NCBI GenBank assembly: GCA_964481705.1
Contig: CAYZUC010000023.1
Coordinates: forward strand, 1 to 32,938
Length of the DNA: 32,938 nt
Reading direction: 5' to 3'
Origin: CAYZUC01 sp964481705
GTDB lineage: Bacteria > Bacillota > Clostridia > Lachnospirales > Lachnospiraceae
The notes beneath the pieces are model-generated. The model had not been told where the DNA came from. It ran no database searches and was given only the letters and a program-made list of their open reading frames with translations. This document shows positions 25,196-32,401 of the stretch, piece by piece (positions within the stretch are counted from its first letter, which is position 1; each line of letters begins with the position of its first letter). The position numbers and the translations under genes were made by a program.

Positions 25196-25242
25196 TATCG
25201 CTTTCCACCTGTCCTTTTGTGTCTCTTTTTGTCTTAAGTATA

Positions 25243-25452
25243 TCAAAAATAGAACAAATCTTCAAATTTCTGATCCAAAGCAATACAAAGAATCAACGCC
25301 AGCTTTGCCGTCGGGTTAAATTGTCCTGTCTCTATGGAGCTTATCGTATTTCGGGACACACCAACCATTTCCGCAAGCTTCGATTGTGACAGATTCATCT
25401 GCGTCCGTATCTCTTTTAAATGATTCTTAAGTTCTAATTTGTCTTCTATCAT
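25243..25452 (-). CDS. Small XRE-family regulator, second copy
   Basis: A 69-residue Cro/CI-XRE regulator. The HTH reads LSQSKLAEMVGVSRNTISSIETGQFNPTAKLAL, ending in LDQKFEDLFYF, which is the standard C-terminus of this group. It is only a distant relative of the XRE protein at 23.8 kb. The gene starts 10 bases after the membrane protein gene at 25463-25798, so here the order is membrane protein first and regulator second, the reverse of the other unit. The ribosome site (TAGGT) is modest. Twin operator-like repeats precede the unit. Confidence 0.9.
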   Translation of the reverse strand: MIEDKLELKNHLKEIRTQMNLSQSKLAEMVGVSRNTISSIETGQFNPTAKLALILCIALDQKFEDLFYF

Positions 25453-25462
25453 ATAAATTTAC

Positions 25463-25798
25463 CTACCGTATCGTATACATAGTGAACAGTTGGTAAATAT
25501 GAGCAACGGAACAGCAAATGGTGAGTACGATATAAGCGATTGCTACACACAACTCATGCTTCTTCTTCAAGTAAATTCCTTTTGTTAAAAAGGTACCTGC
25601 AAAGATTGCCCCGAGAATGGCATACAACCCGTAATTCGTTCCACCACCCAAAATTATCTGTGTTATAAAAAAGATTGTCGCCAATACACATGCAAGGATA
25701 ACACCTACACGGTTTCCTTTTTCAACAATCTCATTCTCGTAAATATCCTGACCTTTGTTCTCACTTCGACTTAATTCTAAAATTTCTTCTTTATTCAT
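25463..25798 (-). CDS. DUF6442-like membrane protein
   Basis: A 111-residue membrane protein that resembles the DUF6442 family: an N-terminal cytoplasmic MNKEEILELSRSENKGQDIY segment, then helices at about 31-49, 54-72 and 81-102. The N-terminal segment is the family's strongest mark; the function is unknown. These proteins are regularly found next to a small XRE regulator in Clostridia, as here. The ATG follows GGAAGGA and the gene is first in a two-gene unit with a strong promoter at 25857-25885. Confidence 0.8.
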   Translation of the reverse strand: MNKEEILELSRSENKGQDIYENEIVEKGNRVGVILACVLATIFFITQIILGGGTNYGLYAILGAIFAGTFLTKGIYLKKKHELCVAIAYIVLTICCSVAHIYQLFTMYTIR

Positions 25799-25833
25799 GT
25801 TCTTTGTCCTTCCCTTTTAATTTAAAAAAGTGT

Positions 25834-25885
25834 TGCCAAGTTTACTTGTCAAATGCATTGTACATCTGCCAAGTTTACTTGTCAA
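25834..25885. repeat. Twin direct repeats, candidate XRE operators
   Basis: TGCCAAGTTTACTTGTCAA occurs twice without mismatch (25834-25852 and 25867-25885), 33 bases apart. Each has the palindromic core CAAGTTTACTTG. One covers the -35 and spacer of the promoter, the other the transcription start, an arrangement typical of autorepression by a dimeric HTH protein. Confidence 0.75.
25857..25885 (-). promoter_or_regulatory. Promoter of the DUF6442-XRE unit
   Basis: TTGACA, 17 bases, TACAAT on the minus strand. The -35 lies within the upstream operator repeat. Confidence 0.75.
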
Positions 25886-25933
25886 CACTTTTCTGGTATC
25901 CAATAGTTATTCTTTTACGAGTCGGAGGTACTC

Positions 25934-27010
25934 CTAGTTCTCGTTCATTTTGGCAAGCTTTGCTGTCTGGTCCGCACTAATACAGGAATCTATGATCTCC
26001 TGGATATCCCCATTCATGATTTTATCCAGCTTATAGAGCGTAAGATTGATACGATGGTCCGTTACACGTCCCTGTGGGAAATTGTACGTACGAATCTTCT
26101 CCGAACGATCTCCGGTACCAATCTGGCTCTTACGCATCTCTGCTTCAGCGTCATGCTTCTGTTGTTGTTCGAGATCGTACAGCTTCGAGCGAAGTAAAGC
26201 AAACGCTTTTGCTTTATTTTGTATCTGAGACTTCTCTGTCTGAGAGTAAATCACAATACCCGTAGGCATATGTGTCAGACGTACTGCAGAATCAGTGGTA
26301 TTAACGCACTGTCCACCAGCTCCTGACGAACGACATACATCGATTCGAATGTCCTTGTCCTCAATGACAATATCAATGTTCTCATCTACTTCCGGCATAA
26401 CAGCAACTGTAATCGTGGACGTATGGATTCTTCCACCGGATTCTGTCTCCGGGATACGCTGAACACGATGAACTCCACTTTCGTATTTCAGCTTGGAATA
26501 TGCCCCCTGACCATTGATGATAAAGCTAACTTCCTTCATACCACCAATACCGATTTCTTCTGCATTGACAAGCTCTACCTTCCAGCGGTTATTCTCTGCA
26601 TAATGTACATACATACGATAAATCTCAGCTGCAAACAGAGCGGCTTCATCTCCACCGGCTCCGGCACGAATCTCCATGATAACATTCTTATCATCATTTG
26701 GATCCTTTGGCAGCAACAGAATCTTCATCTCCTGTTCCAGTTCTTCCACACGCTTCTTGGAGTCATTGAGTTCCTCCTTAGCGAGCTCCTTCATTTCTTC
26801 ATCCGATTCTTCGTCGAGCATAACAAGAGAATCTTCAATACTCTGCTTACAATCCTTATACTCCTTAAAGGCATTTACAAGCGGAGTCAAATCGCTCTGT
26901 TCTTTCATTAATTCTCGAAATCGGTCAGGATTATTTGCCACATTGGGCTCCGCGAGTTCACTCATAATCTCCTCAAAGCGAATCAATAAATCTTCCAGTC
27001 TGTCAAACAT
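25934..27010 (-). CDS. prfA: Peptide chain release factor 1
   Basis: A 358-residue class I release factor that reads UAA and UAG and triggers peptide release on the ribosome. GGQ lies at 232-234 in SSGAGGQCVNTT; its glutamine contacts the peptidyl-transferase centre and is the target of PrmC. The codon-recognition tripeptide position reads PET (187-189) within RIPETESGGRIHTST, as in other Firmicute RF1 proteins rather than the PAT of E. coli. RIRTYNFPQGRVTDHRI near the end is a further signature. The frame is open 19 codons upstream, overlapping prmC, but the ATG at 27010 has GGAAAGG upstream and starts MFDRLEDL as expected. It lies four bases after prmC. Confidence 0.96.
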   Translation of the reverse strand: MFDRLEDLLIRFEEIMSELAEPNVANNPDRFRELMKEQSDLTPLVNAFKEYKDCKQSIEDSLVMLDEESDEEMKELAKEELNDSKKRVEELEQEMKILLLPKDPNDDKNVIMEIRAGAGGDEAALFAAEIYRMYVHYAENNRWKVELVNAEEIGIGGMKEVSFIINGQGAYSKLKYESGVHRVQRIPETESGGRIHTSTITVAVMPEVDENIDIVIEDKDIRIDVCRSSGAGGQCVNTTDSAVRLTHMPTGIVIYSQTEKSQIQNKAKAFALLRSKLYDLEQQQKHDAEAEMRKSQIGTGDRSEKIRTYNFPQGRVTDHRINLTLYKLDKIMNGDIQEIIDSCISADQTAKLAKMNEN

Positions 27011-27014
27011 AATC

Positions 27015-27851
27015 TTACCTTTCCTTCCAAGTCGCCTTAACCACACGTGGACGACCGGCCAAATCATTTACTACAGTTACATCAGAAAAGTGATACTCCT
27101 CCAGAAGTACCGAAACCTCTTTTCCCTGATCACATCCTATTTCCAGATAAATCTTTCCCTCCGGATATAAAAACTCGCCGGCTTTTCCGGCTATGATATC
27201 ATAGAAGAACATTCCATCTTCCTTACCATCCAGCGCATGAATTGGCTCATAATCGCGAACCTCTTCCATCAGTGTCGAAATAACACCTGTTTTTATGTAG
27301 GGGGGATTGGAAACAATGACGTCAAATTTGCCCTCTACACGTTCAAACATATCACTATGCAGAAATGTCGGATTCAAATTAAGTCGTTGTGCATTCACCG
27401 CTGCTACACTCAGTGCTTCCGTAGAAATGTCCACACCGACTCCTTCAATATCATTCTTATACTTCATAATTGATAAGAGAATGCAGCCGGAACCGGTACA
27501 CATATCCAAAACCCGCATCCCATCCTCGATATCAATCAAGGCTTCCTCTACAAGGCTCTCCGTATCCTGTCTTGGTATCAAAACATCTCCATTCACATGA
27601 AAATCAAGTCCCATAAATTCCTGCGTCTTTGTGATATGCTGAAGTGGAACGTGTTCGCTCCTTGTCTCGATATCGTCCTTATACAAAGCCTCTTCCTCTT
27701 CACTTATGATCTCGTCTCCGTGAACCAATAGGTCATTGTAACCTTTATTACACACAAATTCCAAAAGAAGTCTGGCATCCAGATCAGCGTCGTCAATTTC
27801 ATTTCCCTTCAGAATTGCTTTTCCATACTCATATGCTTCTCTATAAGTCAT
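27015..27851 (-). CDS. prmC: Release factor glutamine N5-methyltransferase
   Basis: A 278-residue SAM-dependent methyltransferase that methylates the GGQ glutamine of RF1 and RF2. The N-terminal helical domain (1-75) recognises the release factor. The catalytic domain has the SAM motif LDMCTGSGCI near 115-124 and the diagnostic NPPY at 182-185, which holds the glutamine side chain; PRQDTE near 93-98 is also conserved. The ATG at 27851 overlaps the DUF1385 gene by 11 bases; a GTG six codons upstream is possible but less usual. Its substrate gene prfA follows directly, so enzyme and target are made from one transcript. Confidence 0.95.
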   Translation of the reverse strand: MTYREAYEYGKAILKGNEIDDADLDARLLLEFVCNKGYNDLLVHGDEIISEEEEALYKDDIETRSEHVPLQHITKTQEFMGLDFHVNGDVLIPRQDTESLVEEALIDIEDGMRVLDMCTGSGCILLSIMKYKNDIEGVGVDISTEALSVAAVNAQRLNLNPTFLHSDMFERVEGKFDVIVSNPPYIKTGVISTLMEEVRDYEPIHALDGKEDGMFFYDIIAGKAGEFLYPEGKIYLEIGCDQGKEVSVLLEEYHFSDVTVVNDLAGRPRVVKATWKER

Positions 27852-28890
27852 TGTTCTGAGCCGCCTCACTATTCTCCGGAGTCTTATCTATCTCAGAATC
27901 CTCTTCCATTTTCATCTCTTCAAGGTCTTCGTCCTCGTAGTTGTCCTCTACGACATAATCAAACGTTTCCTTGAAATACGCTTTCCAATCAAATACTGCT
28001 TCCACTGACTTGATTGCTACCTCAATCATTTTTCTGTCCGGCTCCGCAGTTGTAAGCCTCTGCATCCACATACCGGGTGCTGATATGATTCGAATGAAGA
28101 TATTGTTGCTGTTACCGGCGATTCTAATAATCTCATAGGATACACCTGCAATCACAGGAATTAACAGTAAGCGAATGACAACTCTCCATATCGGATTCTC
28201 TACACGAATAAATATAAAGAAAACTACGCTGACAAACATAACTAACAGCATGAAGCTTGTTCCGCATCGCTTATGTTGCTTTGAAGACTTCATGACATTT
28301 TTCACATTGAGAACATAACCATGCTCGATACAATTGATACACTTATGCTCGGCACCATGATACATATATACACGCTTGATATCCTTCATCATGGAAATCA
28401 ATGTGATATAGATGACAAAAATCAGAATACGTAAAACACCCTCCACCAACGCAAGTAGACTGGCTGAGAGAATATATCTCTTAAAAAACAAGGAGATATA
28501 GTATGGAAGAATCATAAAAAGTGCGATAGCCATAACAAGAGAAAAAAGAACCGTCAGTCCGGTAACTGCCTTCTCCGCATTTTTTCCAAAGATCTTCTCC
28601 AGAATCCCCGGCTTTTTTTCCTTCTCCTCCTCCAGATAAAAATCACTGGAGTGTGAAAGCGCTTTTGTTCCTAATACAAGTGAGTCTACGAAGTTGAACA
28701 CACCACGAATAAATGGGATTTTCGTCAATAATTTACTCGGTGCAACACTCTTATATTCGAAAGATTGTACGTCAATCTCGCCATCCTGCTTCCTGACTGC
28801 AATCGCGTAACGGTCCTGATTCTTCATCATAACGCCTTCCATGACCGCCTGTCCGCCGATACCACATGATCTAGTGCCTGTCTTCGCCAT
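27841..28890 (-). CDS. DUF1385 membrane protein (YqhQ-like)
   Basis: A 349-residue integral membrane protein of the DUF1385 family. The family signature is visible at the N-terminus, GIGGQAVMEGVMMKNQDRYAIAVRK, and in HGAEHKCINCIEHGY near the middle, with histidine and cysteine residues suggestive of metal binding. Helices lie at about 103-131, 139-163 and 203-246. The C-terminus is a strongly acidic tail of about 40 residues. The ATG at 28890 follows GGAGGA. The function is unknown, yet the gene sits between rpmE and prmC in many Clostridia, so a link to translation or to its regulation has been guessed; nothing in the sequence proves it. Confidence 0.9.
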   Translation of the reverse strand: MAKTGTRSCGIGGQAVMEGVMMKNQDRYAIAVRKQDGEIDVQSFEYKSVAPSKLLTKIPFIRGVFNFVDSLVLGTKALSHSSDFYLEEEKEKKPGILEKIFGKNAEKAVTGLTVLFSLVMAIALFMILPYYISLFFKRYILSASLLALVEGVLRILIFVIYITLISMMKDIKRVYMYHGAEHKCINCIEHGYVLNVKNVMKSSKQHKRCGTSFMLLVMFVSVVFFIFIRVENPIWRVVIRLLLIPVIAGVSYEIIRIAGNSNNIFIRIISAPGMWMQRLTTAEPDRKMIEVAIKSVEAVFDWKAYFKETFDYVVEDNYEDEDLEEMKMEEDSEIDKTPENSEAAQNNDL

Positions 28891-28909
28891 TTTGCTTCCT
28901 CCGTATGCC

Positions 28910-28941
28910 AAAAATGCCGTTACCCAAAAGGCAACGGCAAT
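28910..28941 (-). terminator. Intrinsic terminator between rpmE and the DUF1385 gene
   Basis: On the minus strand TGCCGTT and AACGGCA form the stem (with a further CC/GG pair inside an 11-base loop), followed by five T. It lies 23 bases after the rpmE stop and may partly end transcription, leaving lower read-through into the DUF1385-prmC-prfA genes. Confidence 0.75.
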
Positions 28942-28963
28942 TAAGTTTCTTTATTTCCGGTAA

Positions 28964-29177
28964 CTACTTTGTAACACCATATTTTTTATTGAACTTATCA
29001 ATAGCGCCATCAGTTCTAGCTGATTTCTGCTGTCCTNNNNNNNNNNGTGTAGAATGAATGGCATTTGGAACAAACTTCGACGTGGATGTCTTTCTTCGTT
29101 GAACCTGTAACAAATGTATTACCACAGTTGCATGTAACAGTTGCCTGATAGTACTCTGGATGGATTCCTTCTCTCAT
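28964..29177 (-). CDS. rpmE: 50S ribosomal protein L31, interrupted by a false gap
   Basis: Ribosomal protein L31 of the zinc-binding type. As given, the frame is broken by ten N at 29037-29046. If these are removed the reading frame closes exactly: 67 residues, with the two halves meeting at FYTGQQKSARTDG, the conserved L31 sequence. Cysteines at 16, 18, 36 and 39 form the zinc site (CNC and CSKC). MREGIHPEYY is the usual beginning, and the ATG follows GAGAGGTG. So the true gene is intact and the two flanks of the gap abut without missing bases. It lies between rho and the DUF1385 gene. Confidence 0.93.
29037..29046. other. Assembly gap (10 N) inside rpmE
   Basis: Placeholder run of N. Deleting it restores a perfect L31 reading frame, so the true gap length is most likely zero. 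Confidence 0.95.
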
Positions 29178-29232
29178 TTCAATTCACCTCTCTATATAAA
29201 ATTCATACTATTTGTCTTTAAACAGCTCACTC

Positions 29233-29261
29233 ATTGTATCATAGGAATTCGTCCTATGCAA
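29233..29261 (-). promoter_or_regulatory. Candidate rpmE promoter with internal dyad
   Basis: TTGCAT, 17 bases, TACAAT on the minus strand. A 7-bp inverted repeat (CATAGGA, 5-base loop, TCCTATG) fills the spacer. The -35 is poor, so this is tentative; without a T run the hairpin is unlikely to be the rho terminator. Confidence 0.35.
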
Positions 29262-29269
29262 GTCATTTT

Positions 29270-30736
29270 TTAAAAGAATTTGATTTTCTTAACCATATCA
29301 ATGAATTCGCGATTGTTTCTGGTTTTTGAGAACATATCAATCACCTTTTCTACTGCATCATCTGGTTTTAATCCATTAAAGGCTTTTCTTAACGTATCTA
29401 CCGCATCCTGTTCTTCCTGTGTCAGCAATAGGTCCTCTCGTCTCGTTCCGGAACGCGGGATATCAATCGCAGGGAAAACTCTCTTCTCCTGAAGCTTTCT
29501 ATCGAGAATCATTTCCATATTGCCGGTTCCTTTAAACTCCTCATATACCACATCATCCATCTTGCTTCCAGTATCAACCAGTGCTGTAGCAAGAATGGTA
29601 AGACTTCCGCCCTCACGCATGTTACGTGCTGCTCCAAAGAAACGTTTGGGCATATGAAGTGCTGCCGGATCCAAACCTCCGGAAAGAGTACGTCCTGATG
29701 GTGGTACTGTAAGATTATATGCTCTGGCCAATCTCGTAATACTGTCCAAAAGAATCATGACATCTTTGCCATGCTCCACCAGTCTCTTGGCCCTTTCAAT
29801 GACCATTTCGGATACTCTTTTATGATGGTCTGGAAGCTCATCAAAGGTGGAATAGATGACCTCCACATTCCTGCCTCCGATTGCTTCCTTGATATCCGTC
29901 ACTTCTTCCGGTCTCTCGTCAATTAGAAGAATAATGATATGCATATCCGGATTGTTCTGAGATATTGATTTTGCAACTGCCTTTAATAAGGTGGTCTTAC
30001 CGGCTTTCGGAGGTGATACAATCATACCACGCTGTCCCTTGCCTACCGGACTCAGTAAATCCATAATACGCATGGCAACACCACTTTGCCCCGTTTCCAG
30101 ACGAAGTCTTTGATTTGGGAATATCGGTGTCATATCTTCAAAATTACGTCGTTTTACTGCTTCCGAAGGATGATAACCGTTAATGGACTTTACAAAAAGA
30201 AGAGCACTGAATTTCTCGCTCTGCGTCTTTACTCGCGTATTACCTACGATAATATCTCCTGTTTTCAGATTGAATCTACGAATCTGACTGGGAGCGACAT
30301 AGACATCGTTCTCCCCCGGCAGATAATTTTCACAGCGGATGAATCCGTATCCATCTGCCAAAACTTCCAAAATACCATTTGCTGAAACTCCACTGTCCAG
30401 AGACTCCTTATCAGCCGGCAGTTCATCTGTATGGGATGACTGGGATTCCTGTGACGACTGCGATGACTGGGATTCCTGCGTCGACTGCGATGACTGCGAT
30501 GACTTGGAAGGCTGAGATGACTGCGATGACTTGGAAGGCTGAGATGACTCTGTTGTCCTCGATGGCTGCCTGGTCTGTGTCGTACGAGAAACAGATGGGG
30601 TTTTCGCTTTCTCATCCTCTTTTAGCATTGCCTCGACAATTTCTGCCTTTTTCATTGCTGACGTTCCCTTGATTCCTCTTGCCTTCGCAATATCGCGAAG
30701 TGCAGTCAAAGATAGTGATTCATATTTCTCTCTCAT
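29270..30736 (-). CDS. rho: Transcription termination factor Rho with Ser/Gln-rich insert
   Basis: A 488-residue hexameric RNA-dependent ATPase that ends transcription. Order: Rho_N helical domain (1-43, LTALRDIAKARGIKGTSAMKKAEIVE), a low-complexity linker (44-118), a cold-shock-type RNA-binding domain (119-190, with GYGFIRCENYLPGENDVYV), and the ATPase core with Walker A PPKAGKTT (Lys247), Walker B VMILLDSITRLARAYN, and the DPAALHMPKRFFGAARN Q-loop/R-loop region. Residues 63-102 are almost only Ser, Gln, Pro, Lys, Glu and Thr, in repeats of SSQPSKSSQ type; this part is absent from E. coli Rho. The ATG follows GGAGGAA. It is followed by rpmE, as in many Firmicutes. Confidence 0.96.
   Translation of the reverse strand: MREKYESLSLTALRDIAKARGIKGTSAMKKAEIVEAMLKEDEKAKTPSVSRTTQTRQPSRTTESSQPSKSSQSSQPSKSSQSSQSTQESQSSQSSQESQSSHTDELPADKESLDSGVSANGILEVLADGYGFIRCENYLPGENDVYVAPSQIRRFNLKTGDIIVGNTRVKTQSEKFSALLFVKSINGYHPSEAVKRRNFEDMTPIFPNQRLRLETGQSGVAMRIMDLLSPVGKGQRGMIVSPPKAGKTTLLKAVAKSISQNNPDMHIIILLIDERPEEVTDIKEAIGGRNVEVIYSTFDELPDHHKRVSEMVIERAKRLVEHGKDVMILLDSITRLARAYNLTVPPSGRTLSGGLDPAALHMPKRFFGAARNMREGGSLTILATALVDTGSKMDDVVYEEFKGTGNMEMILDRKLQEKRVFPAIDIPRSGTRREDLLLTQEEQDAVDTLRKAFNGLKPDDAVEKVIDMFSKTRNNREFIDMVKKIKFF
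30495..30548. repeat. 27-bp tandem repeat inside rho
   Basis: A 27-base unit is present twice without mismatch (30495-30521 and 30522-30548), encoding two copies of SSQPSKSSQ in Rho. Degenerate 9-base units continue to about 30440. Such tracts can change length by slippage in steps of whole codons. Confidence 0.85.
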
Positions 30737-30915
30737 TCAATTTCCTCCGGTAAATCAAAAATTAACCATTTATTCTTTACATCCATACAGAAGCTTGTCT
30801 TCCATACTGATATTTACTACCTAATTCTTACTTGATTTTACTTAATTTCACTTGTTTTTAGTTTTGGGATTGCATAACGATTTGTCTGATTGGCTCATAG
30901 ACTAATAATAAGCGT

Positions 30916-30944
30916 ATTATACTATGCCTTGTGCAAAAGCACAA
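30916..30944 (-). promoter_or_regulatory. Candidate rho promoter with internal dyad
   Basis: A perfect TATAAT and TTGTGC with a 17-base spacer on the minus strand, giving a rho leader of about 170 bases. A perfect 7-bp hairpin (CTTGTGC, AAAA, GCACAAG at 30928-30945) overlaps the -35 and spacer. It could be an operator or the terminator hairpin of the preceding gene, although no T run follows. Confidence 0.4.
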
Positions 30945-30960
30945 GTGGTGATTTGTATCT

Positions 30961-31476
30961 TTACTGCATAAGCTGTTTGGTCAGGTATGAATATACCTCT
31001 TGGTTCTTTTTCTGCCAATTATCACATATTTCAACCGCTCCCTCTTCTGTCGGAACCGATAGTGTCAGATCAATCAAAGTCTCCTTTTGGTCCTTGATCT
31101 GCATATGAGCAGCATACTCTCCACTTGTGGTTTTATAGTACTCAGCTATAACAGAGATTTCATCACGCATTTCCATTTCATGTTCATTAAAATAATCCTT
31201 GATTTCTTTCTTTATGGGTGTTGAAATTCGATTTCCAAAATAGGATAAAGTTTCGCGTCCCTTTGCTGTAATGGATAGCTGTGTACTGTTACGAATTGAT
31301 TTGGCACTTATTAATTCTGCATCAATTATCTCTGATATTGCCTGCTGTAACGTAAAGAAAGAAGCGTACCCCTTCTCCAGAATGAAGTCAAATACCTGCA
31401 CTCTTGTCAATGGAAAATTAACCTGTTCCAACATATATAAAACAATTAATTTATAGAGTGTTAGTGAATCCTGCAT
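30961..31476 (-). CDS. DUF4364 family protein (winged-helix-like regulator)
   Basis: A 171-residue cytoplasmic protein of the DUF4364 family. The N-terminal 80 residues look like a winged helix: LYKLIVLYMLEQVNFPLTRVQVFDFILEKGYASFFTLQQAISEI, then a wing region with QLSITAKGRETLSYFGNRI. The C-terminal half, after IKKEIKDYFNEH, is a mixed alpha/beta domain ending with a helix. The length is typical of the family. The start overlaps the end of the radical SAM gene by 26 bases, so the two are translationally linked. Regulator function is inferred from the fold; the target is unknown. Confidence 0.85.
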   Translation of the reverse strand: MQDSLTLYKLIVLYMLEQVNFPLTRVQVFDFILEKGYASFFTLQQAISEIIDAELISAKSIRNSTQLSITAKGRETLSYFGNRISTPIKKEIKDYFNEHEMEMRDEISVIAEYYKTTSGEYAAHMQIKDQKETLIDLTLSVPTEEGAVEICDNWQKKNQEVYSYLTKQLMQ

Positions 31477-32401
31477 ATTTTCTCGTCCCTTCTGCGATTT
31501 TTCTTTCTTTTAATACCCTGTGAATGGTATTTAACACTTTCCTTTTATCAAGACTCCATAGAGGCGCAACCAGATCCTTCCTTGAACCATCTCCTGTCAA
31601 TCTGTGAATCACAACATCCTCAGAAAGCAGGTCAATGCATCGCACGATAATCTCTACATACGCTTCCATGGAAAGTGTCTCAAATTCATGGTTGACATAA
31701 CTACTATACAAATCTGTGCCCCTCAACACATGTAATAATTGTAGTTTAATCCCTTTTATACCCATATCTCTTACATAGGAAACGGTCTGCAGCATTTGTT
31801 CCATTGACTCGCCTGGAAGTCCCAAAATGACATGTGCAATGACATCAATGTCATTTTGTTGCAAACGCCGTACACATGCGGCAAAAGTGGGCAAAGTATA
31901 CCCTCTTCTTATCCATTCTGCTGTTTCCTCATGTATGGTTTGCAAGCCAAGTTCGACCCACACTTTCTTCTCTTTCTTGCATTCCAGCAGCAGGGACAGA
32001 ACATCCTCGTTGATGCAGTCGGGCCTTGTTGCAATAGACAATCCCACAATATCAGGATATGCAAGCGCTTCTTGATATTTTTCACGTAGCTCGGATATCG
32101 GCGCATAGGTATTGGTGAACGCTTGAAAATAAGCAATATACTTATGTCCGGTATTCTTGTCTCCTCGCTCCATACGAGTAATTCCATACTGAATCTGTTC
32201 GGTAATGGACTGGCGGCGATCCCCTGCAAAATCTCCGCTTCCTCCTGCACTGCAGAAGATGCAGCCTCGATTTCCAAGCGTACCGTCCCGATTCGGACAT
32301 GTAAAGCCCGCATCTATGGAAACCTTATATACTTTTTCTCCAAAGAGCTCACGATAGTACTCATTTAGGGAATAATAAGGTCGTTCTCTCTTTCTTTCCA
32401 T
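31451..32401 (-). CDS. Radical SAM protein, TIGR01212/YhcC family
   Basis: A 316-residue radical SAM enzyme of the TIGR01212 (YhcC) family. Three cysteines for the 4Fe-4S cluster lie at 35, 47 and 50 in the unusual spacing C-x11-C-x2-C (TCPNRDGTLGNRGCIFC), which is the mark of this family. Further conserved parts are YFQAFTNTYAP, LSIATRPDC, WVELGLQTIHEETAEWIRRG and VIAHVILGLPGE, all in the SAM-binding barrel. The reaction is unknown; related Elp3-like enzymes modify tRNA. The ATG shares one base with the stop of the malic enzyme gene. Confidence 0.92.
   Translation of the reverse strand: MERKRERPYYSLNEYYRELFGEKVYKVSIDAGFTCPNRDGTLGNRGCIFCSAGGSGDFAGDRRQSITEQIQYGITRMERGDKNTGHKYIAYFQAFTNTYAPISELREKYQEALAYPDIVGLSIATRPDCINEDVLSLLLECKKEKKVWVELGLQTIHEETAEWIRRGYTLPTFAACVRRLQQNDIDVIAHVILGLPGESMEQMLQTVSYVRDMGIKGIKLQLLHVLRGTDLYSSYVNHEFETLSMEAYVEIIVRCIDLLSEDVVIHRLTGDGSRKDLVAPLWSLDKRKVLNTIHRVLKERKIAEGTRKYAGFTNTL

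Noticed and set aside
29240..29258. The CATAGGA/TCCTATG hairpin as the rho terminator.
   Set aside because: No T run follows on the minus strand, and the hairpin lies within a plausible promoter spacer.
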